From Promethearchaeota archaeon (GTDB lineage Archaea; Asgardarchaeota; Lokiarchaeia; Sigynarchaeales; SOKP01), in assembly GCA_013375495.1 (NCBI GenBank), contig JABXKC010000021.1, positions 1 through 64,000 of the forward strand: 64,000 nucleotides of DNA, read 5' to 3'. Under the pieces are notes generated by a model. It was not told where the DNA came from. It did not search any database and saw only the letters and a list, made by a program, of their open reading frames with translations. A program made the position numbers and the translations under genes. This document shows positions 34,650 through 43,861 of this stretch, one piece after another (position 1 is the first letter of the stretch; each line of letters starts with the position of its first letter).

Positions 34650-35786
34650 TTAATTACTACTACTAATTCTATTTCGAATAAGAACATATACATGAGCAAT
34701 AGCAGCAGCAATAAACGCTATGAGAAACAAGATCATAGGAATCCAAAGAAACTCTAATCTAAGGAAATAAGCAAAGTCTCGACCGAAACCGAATGGTTGG
34801 GGAACATATACGAAAACCATAAATACGAAATAGACAATGACGATTGACCATCGTAGCCAATTTGGTAAGCCTAAACCGTGAATGTACGTGAAGATGACCA
34901 TTGCAAGGAATCCAAGTAGGAACATCGCCCACATCGGAGGATTAGAGCCAAAATCGACCCATTGAGCAATTGCCACTATGGTTGCGTGCACAGCAACATA
35001 AGACTCTACGACTAAAACCCACCACTTATTCAAGTGCATACGAGTGTACGCTAGTACCATTTGTATAAACAAGAGACCCATGAAGAAAAATCCACTCAGT
35101 AAAGCAGGAGAGGAATCCATTGGATGAAACCAAAAAGTGTATACCAATGCCCAACTGAAGATTAATTGATGGCTCTTCATGAAAGTTGCTGAAACTTCGG
35201 GGCGCATTAGTTTATTTTCTTTTTTGCCAAAGAATAACCCGCGTTTAGGATTTTGCATTACTAAAAGAATCGAAAGCATTATGATCACACTTCCTTGGCT
35301 CGTTAGGATTGGTACGTCCTGGGCAAGGCCATCGTACCATAATTGCGTCTGAAGTAAATGAAGAAGCGTAAAGCTTATTAAGATGATTGTCATCATCCCT
35401 GTATACATGAGTAATTTCTTTTCGTCGAGTTTTTTCCCGTGATAATTCTTATGTGCCCATACAATAACAATCCAAACGGAAAATTGATGTGCTGCATAAA
35501 AAGTCCAAGTGATGACCATGGTTAACGCATCCCGAACATTCAGTTTCCAATAATAGTCTTCAGGGCCCGTGTCGGGATTCAAGGGGGGGAAATTAATTCG
35601 TAATAAGGGTTCGAGTAAAAAGATAAGAATTACTTCCACCACAGCGAAAATAATAAGTCCTATCCAGATTTTAAACGCTGGAGTACTAACTATTGAAACA
35701 CTCTTGGGCGAGTCCATACCTGCCATTTGATCATCATTTTCGATTTGCATATGAAATAGAAAAAAAAATGGAATATAAAGTTTCAT
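34650..35786 (-). CDS. Polytopic membrane protein between two MBL hydrolases
   Basis: The 378-residue protein has about nine to ten hydrophobic helices, with a loop containing FGKKENKLMRPE near the middle. It has several Trp- and His-containing helices (FYAAHQFSVWIVIVWAHK) but no motif that I can assign. A Met inside the first 20 residues could be the real start. Co-directional location between two MBL genes suggests a membrane partner of these hydrolases, yet it is missing in the decayed copy of the pair at 23975-24225. Confidence 0.7.
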   Translation of the reverse strand: MKLYIPFFFLFHMQIENDDQMAGMDSPKSVSIVSTPAFKIWIGLIIFAVVEVILIFLLEPLLRINFPPLNPDTGPEDYYWKLNVRDALTMVITWTFYAAHQFSVWIVIVWAHKNYHGKKLDEKKLLMYTGMMTIILISFTLLHLLQTQLWYDGLAQDVPILTSQGSVIIMLSILLVMQNPKRGLFFGKKENKLMRPEVSATFMKSHQLIFSWALVYTFWFHPMDSSPALLSGFFFMGLLFIQMVLAYTRMHLNKWWVLVVESYVAVHATIVAIAQWVDFGSNPPMWAMFLLGFLAMVIFTYIHGLGLPNWLRWSIVIVYFVFMVFVYVPQPFGFGRDFAYFLRLEFLWIPMILFLIAFIAAAIAHVYVLIRNRISSSN

Positions 35787-35847
35787 ATCATATCCTATAA
35801 ATATGAGGGTTATATCCTTAGTCTTTGGAGGTCGAATTAAATTAAAA

Positions 35848-37134
35848 TTAACGGGAATTTTTTCTTAACTCTTTCATTTTAGCTTTCAATTGATTAGCAC
35901 TAGAGATTAGAATATTTTTAGCAATGAAAGACATTTCTTCTCCAGTTTTATTTTTTAGAATTTTAACCTTTAATTTGCAGGCATCAATGAGAGTTTCAGA
36001 ACTTTCATTAGTTCCTTTTATTACAACATCAAGCAGGTGAAGAGCTAATTGGAATTTTCCTTCCTCAAATAATTCTCTTGCTCGATTAAAATAGTTAGTC
36101 TGATTGGTAATTTTAAGTAATTCTTTAGCAATTTCCTCAGACTTAGACGGAAATAGAGCGGTTGGATTTCCAGAATCGTACCAACCGTGGTAGAGCCTAT
36201 ATACATCGTGGATAGCAAAACGATATTCCCCGTATAATGGTCTTAAACGCTCGTGATTGTTAAACTTTTCAGGGTAAATCTCAAGCATCTCGTGATATAT
36301 TTCTTCGAACCACTTTCCCTCGTTCAATCTTTTTACAACCTCGTCGTGGACAAAATGCATTGCTTCTGCAGTAATAGATAGAACATCTCTAATATCATCT
36401 TTTTGCTCAAAAAGGGGCCCATGTCCGGGAAGTAAATATTCAGCGTTCTTATCCATCATTTTTTCCATCGCTAAAGCCCAATTTTTAGCGTATCGTTGAA
36501 CTCGAAATGGACTACCGATATTAGGGTAAGAATTTACCATCAAATCTCCCGTAAATAACACTTTCTTTTCAGGTAAATACATCCATATACTATCATCAGT
36601 TTCACCTTTATCGTGATATAGCTCGAAAGTTTGGTTACCCAATTTAAACTCGTACGGTTCGTTGCTGCGCATTATAATAGTAGGTTCAAGAGCATCATGT
36701 ACGGAATCAAATCTTGATTGATTTACTCCTACTGAAGCAAATTGTTGCCTGAATGTCCACATTTGATGTTGATCTAGCATTCTGTATTTTTCAAATCTTC
36801 TTAAAAGATTCTCGTGGCCAATTACTTGGGGCATTACCCAACCATTTTTTTTAGCCTCTTCAACAAACGGAGCGAAACCAAGACAATGGTCAAAATGTCC
36901 GTGAGATAAAACAATATATTTAACCTGTTTATCTGAAAATTCTCGTACCGCTTTAAATACCTGTGGACCAAATAATCTAAGCGCTAAGTCGAATAGAACC
37001 AGACCCTCACTTGTCTTAACAACGCCTACATTTCCGAAAGCGCCTATAAAATAACACACACCATCAGAGAACGGTTTTCTTTCAAATTTTCCACGCCCGA
37101 AGAATCCTTCCATTCCTTTTCTGATGTCACTCAT
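35848..37134 (-). CDS. Alkylsulfatase-like metallo-beta-lactamase-fold hydrolase
   Basis: The 428-residue protein has an N-terminal MBL domain with SHGHFDHCLGF (HxHxDH), FTGDLMVNSYPN and LLPGHGPLF metal motifs. A helical domain follows, containing YRLYHGWYDSGNPTALFPS and ARELFEEGKFQLALHLLD. That is the dimerisation domain of alkyl sulfatases (SdsA type). The SCP2-like C-terminal domain of those enzymes is absent. It probably hydrolyses a sulfate or related ester, but that is inference. It is the first gene of a leftward cluster, divergent from the QueG-like gene. Confidence 0.85.
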   Translation of the reverse strand: MSDIRKGMEGFFGRGKFERKPFSDGVCYFIGAFGNVGVVKTSEGLVLFDLALRLFGPQVFKAVREFSDKQVKYIVLSHGHFDHCLGFAPFVEEAKKNGWVMPQVIGHENLLRRFEKYRMLDQHQMWTFRQQFASVGVNQSRFDSVHDALEPTIIMRSNEPYEFKLGNQTFELYHDKGETDDSIWMYLPEKKVLFTGDLMVNSYPNIGSPFRVQRYAKNWALAMEKMMDKNAEYLLPGHGPLFEQKDDIRDVLSITAEAMHFVHDEVVKRLNEGKWFEEIYHEMLEIYPEKFNNHERLRPLYGEYRFAIHDVYRLYHGWYDSGNPTALFPSKSEEIAKELLKITNQTNYFNRARELFEEGKFQLALHLLDVVIKGTNESSETLIDACKLKVKILKNKTGEEMSFIAKNILISSANQLKAKMKELRKNSR

Positions 37135-37202
37135 TTTTTCAATCTCATTTTCAAAAAATTATTTGGTAAAGACAACTATTCGTAATAAAGTTTAATAATA
37201 TT

Positions 37203-37242
37203 ATGAATCAAACAGAAATATAATGACTCAAACAGAAACTAT
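37203..37242 (+). repeat. Tandem duplication of a start-codon region
   Basis: ATGAATCAAACAGAAATATA is followed at once by ATGACTCAAACAGAAACTATA. The first copy encodes a six-residue ORF (MNQTEI) whose TAA overlaps the ATG of the QueG-like gene by one base. It could be an accidental slip or a short leader peptide that couples translation. Confidence 0.6.
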
Positions 37243-38359
37243 ATCTTTAGAAGATCAAATAAAAAAATTGGCTTTAGAAGAGGGGGCAGCGTTAGTAGGC
37301 ATTTGTTCTGCTGAAAGTATTAAAGATAAAGAATTTTCAGACCCTAATTACTTGCTATCCGGCGCTAAGTCGGTAATTAGTATCGCAATAAATTTCGACG
37401 ATGAAAAAGTTAGAAAATATTTGTCGAAAGAAGAATACTTACCTCTATGTTATGAAGAGGGATATACAACTAAAAACCTTAAAAAAATAGCCGAGAAAAT
37501 TAAACTATTTCTTGAAGAAAAAGGATTTGAAGCCTACAATTGCGATTGTAATTATGATTATAGAAATATAAATAGAACAAGCAAGGCCGTTGTTTCTAGT
37601 ATTAAGACTCTAGTTGATCTCATAAATAAAGAAAATGATAAAGACTATAATTTAACGAAAAAAGAAACTATCACTTTAAAACTCTTGAAAAAATTAATTT
37701 TACCAGGGCTTAAGAAAACTCCAATGCGCTTAATACCTTCATTATCCCATCGCTGCGTTGCTGTTTCTGCAGGGGTAGGAAGAATTGGATGGAGTGGAAA
37801 TTTAATCACGGAAAAGTATGGAGCACGAGTTCTATTAAACTCAATTATTACAAATGCTAATTTGAAACCTGATAAACCCTTGGAAAATAATCCTTGCACC
37901 AAATGTAAAATTTGTGAGAAATCGTGTCAAGGGGGACTCTTTAGCAAAGATGAAGAACAAACCATCAACATTGCAGGTGTGGAAGAAACAATTGCAAAAC
38001 GAAATAGTTATGCGTATTGTATTGCGATTTGTAGTAGCATGTCAGGTCAGAACAAGTTTAAAGAATGGTCCACATGGTCTCCTTTTCGCTTTGATGATAT
38101 TGAGAGCCTCCCTTTAGACGATTCCGTTGATAACTACGTTAAAAATATGTTTGCCAAAGGTATTGAAAAGGGAGGTGAGCAAGCAGAAAACGTTTTAAGG
38201 CTTGTTACTAATACTTATTTAGGACGCAACGATAAACCAGCAGAAGATTTTAGACCTACATGTGGTTTTTGTCAAATGGTCTGTTCGGGGCTTGATTCAA
38301 AAAAGACTAAAGAAAGCTATAAATTAATTGTGAATTCTGGTTGTATAGAAAAAGACTGA
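37223..38359 (+). CDS. QueG-like iron-sulfur protein (epoxyqueuosine-reductase-like)
   Basis: The 378-residue protein has the N-terminal cobalamin/flavin-like domain of QueG relatives (EEGAALVGICSAESI, SGAKSVISIAINFD, GVGRIGWSGNLITEKYGARV). After it comes a ferredoxin motif CTKCKICEKSC with a distant second motif PTCGFCQMVC, so two [4Fe-4S] clusters are likely. QueG needs cobalamin, while other members of this broad group are reductive-dehalogenase-like. The spacing between the cluster motifs is long, so I do not claim queuosine synthesis. Confidence 0.75.
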   Translation: MTQTETISLEDQIKKLALEEGAALVGICSAESIKDKEFSDPNYLLSGAKSVISIAINFDDEKVRKYLSKEEYLPLCYEEGYTTKNLKKIAEKIKLFLEEKGFEAYNCDCNYDYRNINRTSKAVVSSIKTLVDLINKENDKDYNLTKKETITLKLLKKLILPGLKKTPMRLIPSLSHRCVAVSAGVGRIGWSGNLITEKYGARVLLNSIITNANLKPDKPLENNPCTKCKICEKSCQGGLFSKDEEQTINIAGVEETIAKRNSYAYCIAICSSMSGQNKFKEWSTWSPFRFDDIESLPLDDSVDNYVKNMFAKGIEKGGEQAENVLRLVTNTYLGRNDKPAEDFRPTCGFCQMVCSGLDSKKTKESYKLIVNSGCIEKD

Positions 38360-38395
38360 TTTTAAGATAATCTAAAGTTTGAAATAATCACAAAT

Positions 38396-38445
38396 TTATG
38401 TAAAACTTACATAAGAAAAAAAAGAAAATACATAATTCTTATGTA
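38396..38445. promoter_or_regulatory. Tandem palindromes upstream of RHH gene (operator array)
   Basis: Two perfect palindromes made of the same half site lie here: TTATGTAA-AAC-TTACATAA (38396-38414) and TACATAA-TTC-TTATGTA (38429-38445), with centres 32 bases apart, about three helical turns. A TATA-like TATTTAAATA follows at about 38459, before the RHH start at 38492. The layout is typical for autoregulation by ribbon-helix-helix dimers. Confidence 0.6.
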
Positions 38446-38491
38446 ACACCGAGGATAATATTTAAATAAGAAAAAGACAATATATTAAATA

Positions 38492-38764
38492 ATGTCGAAG
38501 TCAACGGAGAAATACGCTAGGATAAATTTAATTTTGTCAAGGGAAGATAAGGAGAAATGGGACATCATAGCAGGCGATCTCTTGGGAATTAGCTTATCTC
38601 AACTAATTAGAGATGCTGTTAACGATTACATTGGAAGATTAGAACATTATGAACGGATTATAAAGAAAGATAGCTTCGAACGGGTATTAGAAGTCTTAGA
38701 ACCAGAAATTGATAAGTTGATCCGTGATAAAATCGACAGACATTTCGCACAAAAAAAGGGCTAG
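38492..38764 (+). CDS. Ribbon-helix-helix (CopG/MetJ-like) regulator
   Basis: The 90-residue protein starts with an RHH-type DNA-binding domain: a basic beta strand (KYARINLILSREDKEKW), then a helix, turn and helix ending LGISLSQLIRDAVNDYI. The C-terminal half is a charged helix that may mediate oligomerisation. It is the first gene of a rightward run (RHH, gelsolin-like, DNRLRE protein), and its promoter holds the paired palindromes at 38396-38445, so autoregulation is likely. Confidence 0.82.
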   Translation: MSKSTEKYARINLILSREDKEKWDIIAGDLLGISLSQLIRDAVNDYIGRLEHYERIIKKDSFERVLEVLEPEIDKLIRDKIDRHFAQKKG

Positions 38765-38833
38765 TAATAGCCTTGGGCGGGGTTTTGGCTCTGTCATGGG
38801 AAATGCGATTTAATCCCTAGAGGGGGAGTGAGT

Positions 38834-39361
38834 ATGATAGTTTATGAATTTAATGAGAATCTAGATGATTTTGAGGAAATCGAATTGCATGAAACCTTTT
38901 TTGTACCAGATTTGTTGGTACCTATGGCAACTTTCCTATTTATTGATGATATAAGAAAATGTGTTTGGTTATGGTTTGGGAGGCGAACAACTATAAGGGA
39001 TAAGTTTGTCTCTGCTCATAAATCTTCCACAATAAGAGATAGACATGGTATATATTATAGAATAAAAACCATAGATCAGGGTTACGAACCTCAAGAATTT
39101 AAAGAATGGTTAGGTCTTGTTGAAAAAAGGCATGTTGAGGTTATTATTGAACAAGAAGATGACCCTATTCAGAATTATGTCGATTCTATAAAGTATTTAA
39201 TTATCTGTAAAGCGAAAGCATATAGGTATTGGACATCTGAGGGTGAGTTACGACATGCAAATGAGTGCTATATCCAATGGGAGGTATTATGCCAGCTGTG
39301 TGATGCGCTTGGAATTCCATATAAATCTATTATGGAAGAAGGCAATGATGAAGAAGAATAA
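38834..39361 (+). CDS. Gelsolin-like domain protein
   Basis: The 175-residue protein has a central segment, FLFIDDIRKCVWLWFGRR, followed by a helix and RIKTIDQGYEPQEFKEWL. This fits a gelsolin/villin repeat (strand, strand ending in WxG, helix, strand, EPxEF). The C-terminal 50 residues are a helical hairpin (KYLIICKAKAYRYW). Asgard archaea encode gelsolin-domain proteins that act on actin filaments, so an actin-binding role is possible. The start is the ATG at 38834, five bases after GGGGGAG. It is placed 69 bases after the RHH gene. Confidence 0.55.
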   Translation: MIVYEFNENLDDFEEIELHETFFVPDLLVPMATFLFIDDIRKCVWLWFGRRTTIRDKFVSAHKSSTIRDRHGIYYRIKTIDQGYEPQEFKEWLGLVEKRHVEVIIEQEDDPIQNYVDSIKYLIICKAKAYRYWTSEGELRHANECYIQWEVLCQLCDALGIPYKSIMEEGNDEEE

Positions 39362-39545
39362 AAAGAAAAGGCCTGGAGCTAACAAAAAAGGTCGAGATGC
39401 TGTATATAGTCCAAATTGATATCACATAGAAGGTTGAAAGAAATGTGAAATATATATAGTTAGATTTTTTTGTCATTAATTGGGAGAACAAAAATAGCAA
39501 ATGTTTATGTTCCTATATAGTGAGAAGGTGGTGAACTAAGAAAAG

Positions 39546-41519
39546 ATGAGAGAGCGAATTAAAAAAAACATCAAAATCGTCTCAGTAATAGGTTTTATAA
39601 TTTTTGGTGTTACAGTGATTGTACTAGCTGCCCACATTCAGGGACATGAACGATCAATAAGGGTTGAGAAAGATTCTTATGTAGCTGAGGATTATCCTGA
39701 TATTAACTATGGTGCAGATGATTTTCTGCACGTAGGAAATTATAGTAATGGAAAGGTTCAAACTTTTTACTTCTTTAATATTTCTTCTCTTCCTGACGGC
39801 TGGTCAGAGGTAGAAATACATGTAAAGTTTGACTATGGTTCAGGAATGGTAGATATTGGAGCTAATCTAACTTACGAGATTTGGGATGAAATGACTATAA
39901 CCTGGAACAATAAGCCAAAAGCGATTGTTTATAGGGGTCATATTTTATGCGACGGTTTTGATTTTAGAATTCCTTTAAGGAAAGATCAAATCATCGATGA
40001 TGGAATAGGCGTTTGTTTATATGCAAGAGATGGAGAAGCTGATGAGTATATAAGAGGAAACTCTAGGGAGGGCGCATCAAGTAACAACGATAGAGCATTG
40101 ATAGAGCTGAAGTATATAGGGATAGACCCATCATTTATCTCAGCAGCCTTGATGACTTTAAGCATTGTAGGTATAATAGTTGGTGTATTTATTGGTATTG
40201 TTGTGCTGAGCATTCTTCTTTACTCCAACAAACAAAAAAGTAAGAAAAAAGTGGTTCCTCATGTTGGAGCTGTGAATAATAACGCGTTAGGAGCAAATTG
40301 GTTAAATACCACCAGGTATAAATCATATGAAGTCGCAACCCTTGAGAAAGTAATTAATCAATATATTACACTCAAGTTGGTGAATGGAAGGTCTTTTATC
40401 TATGTTAGTGGTAAAAGGTTCATTCAATGTATCCGTTTAATCCTAAATATTCCGAAAGCAGATGTACCTATATATGATGAGGTTGATTCTATAGATGAAG
40501 CCGCTAATTTGTATAGTAAGCATATATTTCAAAATAGGATCGTAAGGGGGCCTATGGCGATTCCCGTCCCAGATCAAAGGCATGAAATTACTCCCGAACA
40601 GGAGTTTTGGGGACACTGTTCAAACATTCAAGCTTGGGTTGAGCATGATTACGACACTAGAATACTCATGAGAAATATTTCGTTTCCGTTGTTAAGAGAG
40701 TTGTCAAGAGCAGGGGATCCAGTTGCACGCAGAGTATTTAAGGAGGAAATTGCTCTAAGGCTCGAAAGTGGATATCCTTCAGTAGTTCAGTATCTTCTTA
40801 ATCAAGGCTATATAAGTAATTTTACAGCCACTGAATTTAGAACAATAATAGAATCAACCGGGCTTATTAAGAATCTTTCATCATCGCGTAATATGTTATC
40901 TCAGTTTTTAATATCGTGTGGTTCTAAGTTTCCTACTTTGCTTGGAGATATTGTTCTTCAAATTCTCGAACTTCCTAGAGGAAAAGAAGTGATAATATCG
41001 AGTATATCATCGCCTGCAGATCAAAGGACAATATTATTAAGTCGCTACCTTAATCAGAGCCCCAATTATTTATTTAATCTTAAAAATGCATTAGAAAAGC
41101 TTTTCACGGAAGTGGATGAAAAAGTCGGGGAAGATATTATAGATATCATTAATATAATTGATGCAAAACTGGCACAACAAAAAAACAGAATGCACGGCTT
41201 ATATGGGAGAGAAGGTTTAGGAGAGTTTCAGAAGAAGTATTTAGATGCCTTGTTTTTAAAGAAAAAGTTAGAGCAAGATGATTTTAATCTGTTTGCCAAT
41301 AAAATAGTTGATAAAATAGATAATGTTAAATCGAAATGCTCTTATTGCGGCAAAAATATCCCTAAAGGACAAAATATATGCGATTGGTGCGGACATAAAA
41401 AGGACGACGATGAAGGGGGATTTTTCCCATACCCATTTATTTTTAAACCTCCTGGAGGAGGAGGGGGTTCAATGAAAGGAGTAATAGCTGTCCCTGTCAA
41501 AACGCAGGTTCAAACTTAA
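39546..41519 (+). CDS. Membrane protein with DNRLRE ectodomain and cytosolic zinc ribbon
   Basis: The 657-residue protein has four parts. A signal/membrane helix lies at residues 8-30. An extracellular beta domain of DNRLRE type follows (SYVAEDYPDINYGADDFLHVGN near 41; MTITWNNKP). A second membrane helix lies at about 200-226, then a large helical cytosolic region, and last a zinc ribbon CSYCGKNIP-CDWCGHKK near 600 with a Gly/Pro-rich tail (FKPPGGGGGS). It therefore links the cell surface to the cytosol. The preceding gene is gelsolin-like, which suggests a surface-to-cytoskeleton connection; this is inference. GAAGGTGGTGA precedes the ATG. Confidence 0.75.
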   Translation: MRERIKKNIKIVSVIGFIIFGVTVIVLAAHIQGHERSIRVEKDSYVAEDYPDINYGADDFLHVGNYSNGKVQTFYFFNISSLPDGWSEVEIHVKFDYGSGMVDIGANLTYEIWDEMTITWNNKPKAIVYRGHILCDGFDFRIPLRKDQIIDDGIGVCLYARDGEADEYIRGNSREGASSNNDRALIELKYIGIDPSFISAALMTLSIVGIIVGVFIGIVVLSILLYSNKQKSKKKVVPHVGAVNNNALGANWLNTTRYKSYEVATLEKVINQYITLKLVNGRSFIYVSGKRFIQCIRLILNIPKADVPIYDEVDSIDEAANLYSKHIFQNRIVRGPMAIPVPDQRHEITPEQEFWGHCSNIQAWVEHDYDTRILMRNISFPLLRELSRAGDPVARRVFKEEIALRLESGYPSVVQYLLNQGYISNFTATEFRTIIESTGLIKNLSSSRNMLSQFLISCGSKFPTLLGDIVLQILELPRGKEVIISSISSPADQRTILLSRYLNQSPNYLFNLKNALEKLFTEVDEKVGEDIIDIINIIDAKLAQQKNRMHGLYGREGLGEFQKKYLDALFLKKKLEQDDFNLFANKIVDKIDNVKSKCSYCGKNIPKGQNICDWCGHKKDDDEGGFFPYPFIFKPPGGGGGSMKGVIAVPVKTQVQT

Positions 41520-41636
41520 TAAATCTAATAAAATGTCCACGAAAATTTTTAAACCCACGAAAATCCCCCAAAATATGAACTGGTAATTCTAAGGAAAACC
41601 GAAATCTATTTATGGGGTTATACATTTGCAAAACTA

Positions 41637-42344
41637 ATGAAGACAGAAACAGAAAAAGACGACCAAGAGTCGTGCCAATCCACTATAAATCCCAGCGAGT
41701 GGAAGGGAAGAACAATAGAAATTGATGACGCTGGGACTGGCGATCTCGTTGGCGATGCTTTCATTGGCTTACGAGACGCGCGAACAGGAAGGATTATTTT
41801 TCAATCGGTGCCTGTCGGGCTCTATAACGAAGAGAATAAGAGTGACGACATGCCGAAAAAGCATATTCTAAAAGTTATATTAAAAGCTCTAAAAATGCTT
41901 AATCATAGCAAAAACGATAGAATACTTCTATGCCGTGGTAATTGTTTTGACCTAGTTAGAGAATATTTTGACGAGAACGAGATATATTACGAGCCGGCTA
42001 TAGTTGAAGGTGAGCTCCAAGACGCTGTAGAGGGTAGATTTATTCAACACCTCAGAAGATTAGGAGTAAAATCGAAAAATCTTACGATGGACTCTGGTAT
42101 AAAGAGATACTTTATCTTATTTAACTGGGTATGTCAAGACTTCCCACATCGGGAGCGCTACGTTAAGACGGGCTTTCCGGCGTGGAAAAAGAAATGGCGA
42201 AAGATTGCGATGGATAGATACTATAATTCTAAGGGAAGCAAGGCTCAGAGAATTGAGTTAATCGAGCGCAGGGCAAACGAGATATATCAGAATATGTTTG
42301 AAAATCCCATTTTAGTACGGAAAGCTACCTCAAAGGGTAGATAA
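41637..42344 (+). CDS. Hypothetical protein, possibly RNase H-fold
   Basis: The product is a 235-residue cytosolic protein. The segment TIEIDDAGTGDLVGDAFIGL (residues 26-45) followed by a strand (GRIIFQSVPVGLY) and a helix has the look of an RNase H-like fold with acidic residues at the first strand, but I cannot assign a family. The C-terminal third is very basic (FPAWKKKWRKIAMDRYYNSKG), suggesting nucleic-acid contact. Codon use appears more GC-rich than its neighbours, which may indicate acquisition from outside. Confidence 0.65.
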   Translation: MKTETEKDDQESCQSTINPSEWKGRTIEIDDAGTGDLVGDAFIGLRDARTGRIIFQSVPVGLYNEENKSDDMPKKHILKVILKALKMLNHSKNDRILLCRGNCFDLVREYFDENEIYYEPAIVEGELQDAVEGRFIQHLRRLGVKSKNLTMDSGIKRYFILFNWVCQDFPHRERYVKTGFPAWKKKWRKIAMDRYYNSKGSKAQRIELIERRANEIYQNMFENPILVRKATSKGR

Positions 42345-42457
42345 TTTACTTCTCGAAATTTTATTGAATTTTTTGTATATTTATTTTTATTAGTTTAATC
42401 CTTATATCCATTATATAGTATGTAAAATCAAATTCAATATTCATTAGGGTAAAAAAA

Positions 42458-43285
42458 ATGCCTAGTTTTTCATAAGAAGGTGTAGATATAAATTATATAA
42501 TGGAAGGAAGCGGGGAACCACTAGTTTTTGTAAGTGGCACATTCACAAAATTACAAATGTGGAATTATCAGATTGAATTTTTCAGGGATAAAATGACAGT
42601 TCTTGCGTTCGACAATCGGGGAGCCGGGAAATCTTCTCGTCCAGACTTTCCATATACGATGGAAATGCTTGTAGAGGATCTTAAGCAATTACTTGATTAT
42701 CTCGGTATAAAAGAAGGTATTCATTTATGTGGATCGAGTATGGGGGCTATGATTTCTCAGAAGTTTGCTTTAAAGTACCCGAAAATGGTAAAAACTCTGA
42801 TTTTATGCGCTCCAACTAGTTATTATCCATCTAAAACAAGCGATCAAAATAAACTCACATATGATCTTTTAGAAAAATTAGAGAGTGCAGAAGAGAAAGC
42901 TAAGTATTGGTTTCCTCTTATGTATTCCAGAAATTTCAAGAAAAGATTAGAGAGCGATAGTGAATTTTTCGAGGAAATTTGTAATGATATGAGCTTTTGT
43001 TATCATTTAATAGATCCTCCCATTTACAAGGATTATGTTAATCAGAACGAAGCCCTAAGAAATTTCGACATGAGAGAATCTATAAAGAACATCAGCCAAC
43101 CAACGCTGATCCTTGCAGGATCGAAGGATAAAATGGCAATGCCAGGAATGATACAATCCATGCACGAAGAAATTCCTAATTCTCAATTGGAGATTATTCC
43201 TGGAGTGGGACACGCATTTAACATTGAATCCCCTGAAGAAACCAACAGGATAATATGGAACTTCATCCAAGAACATATAAGCTGA
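42458..43285 (+). CDS. Alpha/beta hydrolase with early in-frame stop
   Basis: From ATG 42500 the frame encodes 261 residues of an alpha/beta hydrolase: oxyanion region LVFVSGTFTK, nucleophile GSSMG (LCGSSMGAMI), acid Asp near AGSKDKM, and His in GVGHAFN. Family members normally have about 20 residues before this point. These are present upstream in the same frame: ATG at 42458, then PSFS, then TAA at 42473, then EGVDINYI leading into MEGSGEP. So the natural start is probably 42458 and a nonsense codon interrupts it. Reinitiation at 42500 could still give a near-complete enzyme. A truncated relative is at 25135. Confidence 0.8.
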
Positions 43286-43408
43286 AAAATTCTCTACTTA
43301 CTAGATTTATCAAAGTAGAATCGAATTAATAAGATTATTTTTTTCTTTATTTTCATGACATTTTTAAGTATTCATATATATCGATAGATTAAGAAAGGTA
43401 ATTATAGA

Positions 43409-43642
43409 ATGAAAAAAAGAGACTTAGAGAAGTTTTTTATTAGATTGGAAGAATTGCTAGAAACTAATGGATGTAATGCTCGAGATTTAACCAACGCGGA
43501 AATTATACTAAATGAAATGAATATACCCAGAAAAGAGCAGGAGGAATTCCTAGCGGACTGCAGAGATTCGGGTGGATTTTGCGATTGTGAAATTTTTTTA
43601 AACTCTGAAGATTATTTGAGAGAGAAATATAATAAAGCATAA
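43409..43642 (+). CDS. DUF2695-like small protein
   Basis: The 77-residue protein ends in a CRDSGGFCDCEIFLN motif that matches the C-terminal Cys-rich block of DUF2695 proteins, after a helical N-terminal part. Three cysteines close together could bind a metal. AGAAAGGT lies nine bases before the ATG, supporting a real gene. Function unknown. Confidence 0.65.
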   Translation: MKKRDLEKFFIRLEELLETNGCNARDLTNAEIILNEMNIPRKEQEEFLADCRDSGGFCDCEIFLNSEDYLREKYNKA

Positions 43643-43731
43643 TTACCTTCTGAATAAGAAGCGATTGCTTACTAATTATTATCGTAAATTTCCTTTATGT
43701 CATGTGAAAAAACGTCAGAAATGTGAGATTT

Positions 43732-43749
43732 ATATGCGTAGTTGCATAT
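43732..43749. promoter_or_regulatory. Short palindrome upstream of GTPase gene
   Basis: ATATGC-GTAGTT-GCATAT, six-base arms and spacer, about 113 bases before the GTPase start and followed by a TATTTATATA element. It may be an operator or chance in AT-rich DNA. Confidence 0.3.
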
Positions 43750-43861
43750 TTATATATTGAAGAGACCGAATTCGATAGACAAGCTATAAACTTGGTTCGA
43801 TTTATTTAAATAGCGAGAGTTAAAGAATCGGTATTAATTCAACAGGGTTTCGGGTGAAAAA

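Noticed and set aside
41536..41562. Short direct repeat CCACGAAAAT in the gap after the zinc-ribbon membrane protein
   Set aside because: Only two ten-base copies in AT-rich DNA, with no inverted symmetry or further copies nearby.
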